DNA of 64,000 nucleotides from Isoetes taiwanensis (lineage: Eukaryota > Streptophyta > Lycopodiopsida > Isoetales > Isoetaceae), in NCBI GenBank assembly GCA_021234155.1, contig JAJEKV010000011.1, positions 21,896,416 to 21,960,415 on the forward strand, given 5' to 3'. Below, piece after piece: positions 54,615 to 64,000 of this stretch. A model generated the notes under the pieces. It was given only the letters and a program-made list of their open reading frames with translations, did no database searches and was not told where the DNA came from. The position numbers were made by a program, and so were the translations under genes. Numbering within the stretch: the first letter of the stretch is position 1; each line of letters opens with the position of its first letter.

Positions 54615-55150
54615 AGTGCATGTAGTTACATGCATATCTAGATTACACCTTCAGCCTGTTGCTACAAAATATGTTGCAGATATGTTTGAGCTTGCAACTT
54701 GTGTTTTTAACCAAAGACTTCCTATCACATGAAACTGAAAGGACTCTAACAATAAAGAATGACTGATCTTAGTAGATTATTTAGAGGTTTAAATGGACAA
54801 CTTGGTCAGACATTGTTTTACCAGCTTTACATCACCATGCCTTTAACAGGCTGCAGGCAAAGATCTCCAACCTCAAAGACCTAATCATGCACTTTCTTGA
54901 GAAAACATTGTGGAACAAGCTGGACTGTAAGCTGCTTGAAAAACTAGGAATGCAAAACATGTCTATTTACCTGCATTACTTCCTGCCTGGAATTTAGTCT
55001 TTGACATACACTAGCTAATCAATAAAATGTTATCTGACCCATCTTTGCATTTGCCATGTCTCCATGTTTTGAGAGGTCCCCAAACAATTGATTCTAAAAC
55101 TTTTAGCTACCATGTCCTTTGTGACATTTATTTGCCATATGCAAAGAAAC
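54615..55150. other. Gene-less stretch before LINE-B
   Basis: No convincing coding sequence. The 5' boundary of LINE-B is not sharp; its endonuclease frame is already open at about 55.15 kb. Confidence 0.45.
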
Positions 55151-55187
55151 TCTAACATGGGAGCATGCAGGACACAGGATACCCGAC

Positions 55188-56825
55188 TTGCCAGGATACC
55201 AGCACTACTCAATCTTCAATGATTGCACAGGAAAGCGGGGGCATGGGGGGGTTGCCTGCTACTACCGAACAACCTTGGCACAGTCAATCTCCTTGTTCAA
55301 GACAGACAAGCACAACCGGTACCTGTGGGTGCGTGTGCAAAACTGCAGTAGCAGACCCCTCTTTGTGGCAGCCTGCTACTTTCCACATGCAGAAAGCAAC
55401 TTCTATCACACCCACTCGGATGTGGATAGGCTGGACCCCTATGTCGATCTATATGATGACATACAGCAGCATAAGCAGTTGGGCAGTGTCATACTCCTTG
55501 GAGACTTCAATGCGCGCACCGGGGTAGAACAACCCATGAGATTTGATCCCTTGACTGATGATATATTGCAGTTGCGTCCTGCAGAAGGAGCTTGGCCACG
55601 GACATCAGATGACAATCAAGTCACGCGCTATGGTCGACAGTTGCTTTTGCTCTGCAGTATCTTTGACCTGGTAATCTGCAATGGACTGGCACAGTGGCCT
55701 TCCACCCGCAAGAGCACTTGTAGGCAGGAAAACCAGGGGGGCGGATCTAGTGTGGTGGACTATGTGTTGGTGCCTGAGCAGGATATGCATGTCATCAAGC
55801 ACTTTCAGGTGGGAACAACTAATCGGGATGAAGAGATCGACTCAGACCACTTACCACTTTACTTGAAGTTGGCTTGGCAGGTTGTGCGAACCCCCGGTGC
55901 AACAACTCCTCACATGCCTCAGCTGCGATTGGATTATGAACATGCAGGGGCTTATGCCCAGATGCTTATAGATGACCTGGCAGAAATTTTGCAATATCCT
56001 ACACTAGAGCAACAGACAGGCCGGCTGACTGATGTGCTTAGGACTGCGGCAGAGAGGTGCTTTGGGATAAGCCGCCCGCGACAGACCTCCAAGAACACAA
56101 CCTTCCCACGTAATCAATGGTTTGATGCAGAGTGCAAGGAACACAAACGCTGGCTCCGCCAAGTCACAGACCCTGCTTTACGCCCACATGCAGTCAGACA
56201 GTACCGCATCTTCCTTAAAGCTAAGAAAGCCAGGTACATTGCAGCGCATCAAAGGGAAATGTTTTACCTCCTGGAACGTCACCCCAGGACCTTCTGGCGA
56301 AGGGTTCTTAGAAAGCCAGTACAGCCCACAGGGAATATCACTCCCGAGCAGTGGAGGCAATACTTGCAACAGCTATACGACCCTCAGGGTGCACATGCAG
56401 CATTACCCTTGCAAGAAGGCCCAGTGCTGGAAATCACAGATTCGGACGTGGAACAAGGCTTACAACGTCTTGCCAATGGGAAAGCCCCAGACTTGGATGG
56501 TATGCAGGCAGAATTGCTTAAGTGGGCAGGGCCGTCCATAATACCAGTGCTGACCGCCTTGATCAACAAGGCATTACAGGAAGGCTTCCCGTTGCAGTGG
56601 ACCAATAGCAGAGTTGTTCCCATCTATAAGGCAGGTGACCCACATTGCCCAGCCAATTATCGAACAATCATGGTCAGTTCGGTGTTTGCAAAACTGCTTG
56701 CTGGGATTCTCGAGCAGCGAGCTGGATCAAATTTTGCAGAGGCGGCGGAGGTGCGGGCCCTCACCCGGCGTGATTCGCACCACGGCACTCAACCATTGAC
56801 CACATCTTCACGTTGTGAACTCTGA
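55188..56825 (+). pseudogene. LINE-B endonuclease/exonuclease/phosphatase domain and RT N-terminal half
   Basis: Endonuclease signatures: GGVACYYR, YLWVRVQ, FVAACYFP, ILLGDFNARTG, VVDYVLVPEQD, IDSDHLPLYL, which place the catalytic Asp, Asn and His residues at expected spacing. A linker (residues about 230-390) is followed by RT-like LQRLANGKAPDLDGMQAELL and VVPIYKAGDPHCPANYR. The frame ends early because of a shift near 56.73-56.79 kb. In an intact LINE the endonuclease nicks target DNA to prime reverse transcription. Confidence 0.88.
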
Positions 56826-57430
56826 TTGAAGACAGCAGGAACCGCCGTCAGGATCTATATTGTTGCTTTGTGGATTTTGCGAAGGCGTTTGACACTGTGC
56901 CTCGAGAAAAACTATGGGCAAGACTGCAATAAAACTGGGGTTCCTGTAGATTTTGCGAAATGCGAAGGTGCGAGCCATATGAAAGATGCTCGGGTCGGTT
57001 GCAGCAGACAAGCCAACCATTTGATAGTAGTATCGGGGTTCATCAGGGATGCCCTCTCTCCCCAACATTGTTTGGGCTTTACATTGATCAATTGGAGAGC
57101 TGGCTTGTTGATAATGGGGGCGATGGAGCTCACATTCTCTATCAGATCATCAGACAGTTCATATATGCTGATGATGTGGACCTCCTAGCTTACACACCAG
57201 CAGACATGCAACGACATCTCGATGCCCTGGACACATTCTGCCAAGCGACTGATATGCGCGTCAATCTGGCCAAGACCAAGGTGGTTTTCATATCATCTTC
57301 ACGTCACCGAGGGTCCCCTCCTTCGCCACCAAGGCGCGAATGTGGAAGTTGCATCCACATACAAGTATTTGGGAGTGGAGTTTCCTTCTACTATGCACTT
57401 TGGGACACATCCATACGGCTACGAAAGTGA
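56780..57430 (+). pseudogene. LINE-B RT catalytic half
   Basis: After the frame change: STIDHIFTL, a TGA stop (about 56815-56817; Arg is typical at this place, so CGA-to-TGA is likely), then TLIEDSRNRRQDLYCCFVDF, AKAFDTVPREKLWARLQ, another break, VHQGCPLSPTLFG, and FIYADDVDLLAYTP with the YADD catalytic motif intact at 57163-57174. Then MRVNLAKTKVVF. A further frameshift follows near 57300. Confidence 0.87.
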
Positions 57431-58291
57431 CTAAGTAGGAAGGCACTATATGCAATGCAAAACAATAGTCATAGAGCTGGAGTTGTATGATTGGGCCCAT
57501 CACACACACCTCAAGGTCTTAGTAGAGCCCGTCCTTTTATATGGGGTGGAAGTATGGGGCCCAAGAGTATCACTTGCTACCGGATGACTTGGAGCAGTCC
57601 GTAAAAGCCTTCTTAGTAATGAAAGCACTAGGGGTGAAGTCCACAGTCCCCATATCAAATTCTACTCGCGGAGAGACAGATTCTTGCCTCTTCGAGGGCG
57701 CCCCTTGATCGCCACATTGTCTATTTTCAGAAGGTGGTCAATATGGACGATGCTCGTCTCCCTAAACTAGCTTATATCATGGCAATGGGGCCGCAACGCC
57801 TCAAGGCCTGCTGGAGGGAAAAGAGAGCTCAATGGTTGGCTAGATGGAATGTGCAGGAGCACAGGTGCATACATATGCAAACAGAGGCAGATCGCCATAG
57901 CTTGAGGCAATATCTTGACGCTTGCTTCCTCAGCAAGCTTTGGGATGCCAATGCCCTTGAACATGTCAAGACAGCACACTATCAGCGCCACATAAATCCC
58001 ACATTGGAACGAGGCCCGCAATGCTACCTGCGTACCCACTTGCCCATGAAAAGGCGCAGACTCATTGCCTCCATTCGCACAGGGGCACATCATCTTCGAA
58101 TTGAGACGGGCAGATGGATTGGTGAGCCACGCCAGGACAGGCTCTGTCAATGCTGCCAAATGGGAGTCATTGAGGATGAATCTCATACCCTTCAAAATTG
58201 CCCAGCATATGATCAAATTCGGACGCTATCTTATGTTGAAGTTGGTCGCCCGCCGCCCATTACATGTGACATTGAGCACAAAGATCCGTGA
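57430..58291 (+). pseudogene. LINE-B C-terminal region with zinc knuckle
   Basis: Frame at 57734-58291: YIMAMGPQRLKACWREKRAQ, LRTHLPMKRRRLIASIRTGA, then RLCQCCQMGVIEDESHTLQN and CPAY, a C-x2-C...H-x4-C knuckle as in zf-RVT domains. The section before it (57430-57733) reads LINE-like residues in broken frames. Confidence 0.78.
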
Positions 58292-58408
58292 CGGGTGCTG
58301 GGATCATACCTTCGAGGTTATGGACATGCGAGATCAGCTATGTCCTCGGGCACACACTTGACATGTATATATACATTGATGTATACTTATGCGGCTTTGA
58401 TAAAGATT

Positions 58409-58475
58409 CTTATTATCACCGCGGTTTTCCCTCGAAAACCCTTCTGGTGAGGGTTTTTAACCCGGCAAGAATAAG
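58409..58475 (+). repeat. Structured hairpin module in the LINE-B 3' UTR
   Basis: CTTATTATCACC...GGTTTTCCCTCGAAAACCC, then GGTGAGGGTTTTTAACCCGG and GAATAAG. The GGTTTTCCCTCGAAAACC core equals the beta hairpin (31928-31987). It lies between the LINE-B stop and its repeat tail. Confidence 0.82.
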
Positions 58476-58534
58476 TTTGTCAAGGCCCCTTCTTCGGTCC
58501 CATAGGCCGATTGGCCTCAGTGGACGATAAAAAA

Positions 58535-58560
58535 TCATTCTCATTCTCATTCTCATTCTT
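58535..58560 (+). repeat. (ATTCTC)n LINE tail
   Basis: About four ATTCTC units terminate LINE-B after CGATAAAAAATC. Non-poly-A microsatellite tails are typical of several LINE clades. Confidence 0.88.
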
Positions 58561-61500
58561 TAAAACAAATGTTTCCCAACTACAGCTCACAAGCATACCT
58601 TAATACTATTTTTTATTAGAGTCTCAGCCATTTTTGTGCCATTTTCTGAACGGTCAGTGGCAGCTGAGGCGAAGAAAGGCTTGGAACAAAGAAGATGAGA
58701 CATATGTGGCTTCTGGCAAGAGAGGCGAATTAGCAATTGTAATAAATTTTGAGGAGAAAACCACTAAAAAACCTTTTGAGCAAACTGTTTTTTGAGTAAT
58801 TTTGAGGAGCCATTTTTGAGTAAACTATCTAAGCTTTTCAGGCATAATTGGCAATGAAAATCAATCGAAATAACCTAGGATATAAAAGCATATAAGCACT
58901 ATAGCAAGAGAGGACTGCAAATTACCAGCATGGCAACTGATCTTTGTTGTGATATTATGACTAACTGAGCATAAGTTTTTAACTAAAATAGACAAAGAGG
59001 CAAGCATATGCAAAGAAAGAAATGGAAATGAAGAAGACAACTAGGATAGGCCAAAATCCAAATAGAAAAGATGGTATCTCTGCCACTCTTGGAATATCAG
59101 TGGCATATCACTGTTGGCATATGTTTGTAGAATGCCAATGGTACTTTGGCATATCAAATCTCTATGCTTCTGTTATCAAGGTGGGAATCCAATGATATAT
59201 TGAACACTCCAATGAATGAACACTCCAAATGCCATAGACATGGCAGACACTGCTTTTACATACCTGGATGGTCAACCTTGTTTAGTTTTTTTGCATATAC
59301 AGTGTTCAATGTTATAGATAGTGCACACAACTAGCTTGCTACATGGTTTAGCTTTGGGGAACATGTCAAGAAATATGTCAGTAGGAGGTCCTGCACTCCA
59401 TACCCACAGGGACATGAGAAAGGTCACCTGTCAGGCCCATCCAAGCACAATGCAAAATCGAGAATGCCAATCTGCAGATAATGTACAATGTCCATGTGGC
59501 TAAATCCCCTATTTCTCTAGTTAATTGAGGAACAACAATAAACCATGAATCTGAAACATCAAGACACCTATTCATCCATGCTGCTAACAATGATAAGCAA
59601 CAACTGCTGCAAAGATGAAAAACTTCTGTGACTGACAGCACCGGTCTTGTAGCTGTTATGGAAAGCTATACTAGAGTGTCCTCATCTCTTCAAAATTGCT
59701 AACAATTCTGGTGGGGGAACATTTTTCTATGGACACACTGGTCCAGTCACATGTAAAAGCTAAGTCCATTTAAATAAGTTTGTTCTTCCTGTTAATGGGT
59801 GGCAGATGAATAAATTGTCTTAATGGGCTTGTTCTTTAGCACAACTTCAATGGCGTTCCATCACATCACACCATCAAGGTTCTGAAACTAAAATGGATGA
59901 TGCTATGAAGTGCATAAGCTTTCTACCCATTTGGACAGTGATTTTTTTCCCAGAACTATCTCATTTTTGCTGTCAATGTCATGTGACAACATAAAGGGAG
60001 CTAGAGTTGAGACTAATGGTGAGATGGGGCTCATCCTTGTCTATAAAACATTGCTCAATATTGACTAACATCATAATGACAATAAAGGAGTCATTCTGAT
60101 GTCCACAAATCAGTGTCAACATCACTTGCATAAGTTGCTTAAATAAAGGCAATATAATAATCTACTGATTATATACCCGAGTTATACTTCAAGCTGTTGA
60201 GTATATATCTATTGGGAAAAGTTAAGGCTTTGAACCTTATTTGGCAGACTAATCCATGTGATCTAAACAGCTATGATAAGCAGGTAATAAAATATGCTCA
60301 TGCAGGAAATATTTGGCATGGCTTGTACATTATATTTCGCATGGCTTGGACTGCTGCTCTGATTTTGTTCATTGACATCTAAGCCACCACGGATGTTTTT
60401 TAAGTACAGATAATTCCATGAGAATACATGTCACTGATTATAGCAAGATAAATTAAATCATATTTCTAGAGTTGCAACAAAAAAAGCATCACAAAACTTA
60501 CGGAAGAATACGTCTTCGTTGAAGAAATCGTCTACAAATCAAACACTTGGATGAATGCACCTACAAAAACAAGAAATGTTTAATACGAAAAGGACTACAT
60601 CTTCAATCATCTTAACCTTCGTTGCTTTTGAATGATTGGACAGGGCTACAATTACAACAATTACACGACAATACCTAGAAAATATGCCTGGGTTCTATGC
60701 AAACAATACCAGAGAGAAATTTAAGGCAGACCTTTCTTTTCTTCATTCAACCCTAAAGTGCGAGAGCCATCAATCACTAAACTTGCAACAAATTGACAAA
60801 CAAAATAGAAATATCAAAGGAACATTACCGGTTTTGGAATTAGAAGCAACGACGAAGCCCATATAGGATTCTTACCAGATAGAAATGCTTTGGTTTTGTT
60901 AGGATGAGGAGAGGAAGAAATGTAAGAGCAAAAACCGAACATAAACGTACAAACTTGCAAAAGTAATGCAAGTGTCAAAAACTACAAACTTGCAAACGTA
61001 ATGCACGATATCGGTACAAATAGAAATGCCGATCTCGGTTTTGGACTTAGAAGCAACGACGAAGCCCTCCTATCCAACACAGAATTTAAAAAAAAAAGAA
61101 ACAAGAAATCACCTCAACGTCAAGAGAGATTTAATCAGTACAATATGTAACTTGCGGATTGACAGAAAGAAGCAGTTGGACAAGCCAAAGCATAAAAAAT
61201 AAAGGCTCGATGGAGGGAGGGAGTTATTTCGCGACCTTCTCCATCTCCGTGCCATTTTTAGCCAATTTTCTAATTTCCTCGGCCATTGATTTATAAAAGA
61301 GAGCATCTAAAAGTGCAGACATGCCACCTCACATTTTGCTGATTTGGAACTGTTGTGTGGATAGCCTAGAATTGCAAGGAGCGTTGCACGCTTGGTTAGG
61401 CTGGCGTGCTAAAAAACAAAGACTCTCCTTTTTTACACTAAAAGAGTCCGATAAGGTATATTATATCTTAAGAATAGACGGCTCCAGCGACTGCCACTTC
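58561..61500. other. Intergenic stretch between LINE-B and the RRM-like gene
   Basis: No protein is recognised. Local duplications: TTAGAAGCAACGACGAAGCCC at 60840-60860 and 61048-61068; CAAACTTGCAAAAGTAATGCA and CAAACTTGCAAACGTAATGCA near 60953 and 60985; GGCATATCA-type repeats near 59098-59150. The closely spaced duplications near 61 kb lie just upstream of a gene and could be promoter-proximal rearrangements. Confidence 0.5.
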
Positions 61501-61523
61501 AACATATGAAATCCGGCCCTTGA

Positions 61524-61532
61524 TTAGGGTTT
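61524..61532 (+). promoter_or_regulatory. Telo-box in the promoter/5' UTR of the RRM-like gene
   Basis: TTAGGGTTT, the inverted plant telo-box (AAACCCTAA), lies 49-57 bases upstream of the ATG. Telo-boxes are common near starts of plant genes for the translation and RNA machinery. Confidence 0.55.
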
Positions 61533-61580
61533 CTAATACATGTACTACTTTGCAACTCTGCAAGCCCCAGACGCATAGAA

Positions 61581-64000
61581 ATGGGTAGCTCAGAGCAGGG
61601 CGATCGGTCACCGGTAACCGAAGTAGAAGCACCCAATAAGGATTCGTCGCCTTTGATTTCCTGTTCAACCAAGAACGTTGGGATTGAAAATGGTGATGAC
61701 CCGCATGATATTTTAGCTGATTCTAATCATGTTCCTGCAGAGGATCCTGTAGAGGATTTTGAGGATAGAATAGAACAGCCAGATGATAAAAATCATATAG
61801 ATCTTCAGGAGAAAACAGCAGACCCAGAGGATAAATCAGAAGACCCAGAAAATGCAGAAGATAAATCAGAAGACCCAGAAGATGCAGAGGATAAAGCAGA
61901 GCCGTTGTTAAATGGAACGGTTGAGCGTGGAGAAACACTAGCGAAGGGGGAAGAAGATATCGAGGTCGAGGCCGATAACTCGCCAGTATTGGGGACCGGA
62001 ACAGAGTCCGACAATAAGGATGATTTGGATAGTAAACGGTTTTGCAAGAGGAGTCAAGAAGAGCAAGCTTTAGCGAATGGGCATACTGAAGATGAAATCG
62101 AAGAGGAGAATGAGCCTTTTCAAGATTCACTACCTCCGCCTGAAGTCGAAGGTGTAACGCTTCTTCCCCACTGGATACCGAAACCATGCTTGCACGTAAC
62201 TGGTCTTGGTGGGGTTGTCTCGAAAGAGGTGAGAATACCTTCATTATGTGGCCAATGCTAAACATGCATATTTTGTTCAATACTAGTGTTGATGATAATT
62301 ATAACTTAACCACCCATATGTTTTTCTCCATTCTGTTTTTGAGTCTTTTGAAATTTGAAGTGATTGTCTAGATTAAGGACAGAGGAGATTGTTCGAGATA
62401 CTACGTTTGCAACTTTGGGGCAGCTGGAGTTTACACAAGAAGACATTGGGATATTCAATTTACCATAAGTATTCATAACCTGACGGCAATCTAGGCTAAC
62501 ACATGATAAGGCATGTTATCACCCATTTTCCCAAGATGAAAGTGAAATGCCCATTTTCTTTTTGAGTTGGGCTGAACAGGGTTATTCCTGCAGTTTATTA
62601 GATGCTGCCGAATGACATGAAATTAACTTTTATGCTATCTAGAAATATTGCATCTTTTTCGTTGTCAAAGTAGGAAAGTTGGGCGGGCAGCTGAAGTGCT
62701 TGAGAAGAAAGGTTATTGTAGTACTAAGATAATGGCTTCATTTCATGGCAAATGAGTAAATTAGGGTTATGAATTCAGATGATATTATTGAATGGGAGTT
62801 TCTACTTCTCTTGCCAAGGTTCAAGCTTGTGTGTCCAAGTTGAAGGCCATTTTTATTTTGTCTTACGTGGATTGGTTGCCGTGCAAAGATTTCTTAATTT
62901 ATTTTTTGATTGGCCTACAGAGGCTACACCAAAGGGCAAACTTATGTGTGTGGGATTCAAAAGGGGGTCTAAGGGAATCGAAAGAGAACAGACTGAACAG
63001 AAACACATTTTCTCCATTTTCATTTGATGGGGGTGTTTTTCAATTTGATATTTGAAAGCTGTTGTGAAGGGTTTTGGTAAACAAATAGTTAAAATTAGAG
63101 CTCAGATACTTGAAGAAGAGTGGAAGGAAAGGAGTAAAGATAATTGTTATTTTCCAAATGGGCATAAAAGGTCCTCTAAATGAAGGGTTTGGCCGAACAC
63201 TATTAATTAATATTTGCAGGGTTGACAGATGCACCGGCACCTGCTCATTCTATTGACATGTTTATTTCAGGTTACAGAATGTAAGTTGGGTCTGTACTTC
63301 TAGCAGACACCGTTCTTTCCCTTCAGGTAACCCAGTTTGGATCTTTTTTGTAAGTCATGGAAGCCATCTCTTGCACTCTAATATATGCACAAATATGTGT
63401 GCAAGCCTACGCATGCGCTTAATGTGCGTGCACGATAAATGCATACACTGGTTATTGTGCATTAAAAATTCTAAGATTCTTGTGCCAGCAGGACTATTAA
63501 TGAGAAGAGAGATAATATAAACACATAAAACACAAGTAATTATAAGAAACCTGTCTGGGGAAGGGGCTGGAGTTTGCGCAGGCATGCTGTGTCAACATGC
63601 TATTCTGTATGAGGAAATCTTCTTTATTGTAAATTGGTTTTCATAAAGGCAGAGGAAAAGTACTTCTTCATGCGCATATGTATGGATAAAATTTGATAAG
63701 TTATATCAATTTCAGTTTTTGGTCTCACCCTGTAGAGTAATCTTGTTTTGATAAATAATCTGAGATGATGCATGCTTTTCTGTTGATGTGCTGTTTCTGG
63801 TTATTTACCGGTTCAGTTGCTTGATTACAGGAGCTTATGTCCCTGCTAAGTGAGCATGGTGAAGTTTCGAGCATTATATTTGAAAATGAGAAGAGAGAAT
63901 CTGCAATAATACGGTTTGAGCCATCTGCAACTGAAAACGAGGATATAATAGAGAAAGTGCAAAAAGTGCTTGTTGATGCTGAGATTAATAATCGAACATT
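61581..64000 (+). CDS. Acidic N-terminus plus RRM-like RNA-binding protein, partial (5' part)
   Basis: Exon 1 is 61581-62228 (216 codons, phase 0 end). The intron is 62229-63830 (GT-AG). Exon 2 starts at 63831 and runs off the window. The N-terminal 180 residues are acidic and repetitive, with three near-copies of DPEDKSEDPENAEDK. The joined exons read CLHVTGLGGVVSKEELMSLL, then EHGEVSSIIFENEKRESAII and RFEPS. This fits an RRM: beta-1 with an RNP2-like LHVTGL, helix 1, HGEVSSI, then an RNP1-like ESAIIRF. The frame is intact. The ATG is the first in the frame after a telo-box-containing leader. The specific function is unknown. Confidence 0.78.

Larger units (their letters stand above)
55150..58560 (+). 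mobile_element. LINE retrotransposon (LINE-B) with endonuclease, RT and 3' microsatellite tail
   Basis: Order: AP-type endonuclease, RT, C-terminal zinc knuckle, 3' UTR with a hairpin module, then an ATTCTC-repeat tail. The lineage differs from LINE-A: the RT motifs FVDFAKAFDTVPREKLW and QGCPLSPTLFGLYIDQLE are of the Jockey/CR1/RTE-like type rather than plant L1. This copy is better preserved, with a single 545-residue frame for endonuclease and the first half of RT. Frame breaks begin near 56.75 kb. Confidence 0.87.

Noticed and set aside
58588-61300. tRNA or snoRNA genes in the intergenic stretch
   Set aside because: No cloverleaf, box C/D or H/ACA arrangement could be found by eye.

Overview
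The window is nuclear DNA of a land plant. It holds split genes with canonical GT-AG introns, PPR (pentatricopeptide) sequence, a chromodomain Ty3 retrotransposon, plant-type LINEs with RNase H and zf-RVT ends, and a telo-box upstream of a gene. Most of it is decayed transposon sequence, and genes are sparse and intron-rich. Two unusual transposase-like families are present that I associate with non-flowering plants and animals rather than angiosperms. A fern or other non-flowering vascular plant is my best guess, but this is inference only. I saw no bacterial, organellar, tRNA, rRNA or CRISPR features.

Layout. 1-5.7 kb: 3' part of a decayed Ty3 chromovirus ending in a 1486 bp LTR. 7.4-10.9 kb: a dead LINE carrying two nested, 5'-truncated LINE tails, each with a target-site duplication. 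12.3-14.05 kb: an old and a young copy of a structured non-autonomous repeat; the young copy recurs inverted at 31.2-32.2 kb. 15.1-17.35 kb: an intact three-exon gene for a TMEM41-type VTT/DedA membrane protein. 18.6-20.7 kb: a decayed PPR-E gene with a duplicated C-terminal end. 21.7-25.7 kb: a gene of about 11 exons combining a RING-like zinc finger with an FCP1/NIF-like HAD domain; almost all its introns are phase 1. 29.0-33.05 kb (minus): a decayed transposase-like gene interrupted by a 1.56 kb insertion. 33.5-41.1 kb: repeat mosaic, including a strongly purine-biased stretch and a minus-strand solo LTR. 41.6-44.0 kb: a minisatellite and a LINE fragment. 44.1-51.15 kb (minus): a second transposase-like pseudogene split by a 5.6 kb CACTA-like transposon. 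54.2-54.6 kb: a PPR fragment. 55.15-58.56 kb: a second LINE with endonuclease, RT and zinc knuckle. 61.6-64 kb: the 5' part of a gene with an acidic N-terminus and an RRM-like domain, running off the window.

The apparent host genes are the TMEM41-like gene, the RING/FCP1-like gene (at least two frame disturbances) and the RRM-like gene. They show no operon-like or pathway link. The most interesting signals are the frame-restoring 3 bp duplication around the 5.6 kb transposon, the S-alpha-S-beta composite repeat, a hairpin module shared by unrelated elements (including a LINE 3' end), a mix-and-match mosaic of repeat modules (20 kb, 34 kb, 40 kb), and the symmetric-exon architecture of the RING/FCP1-like gene.
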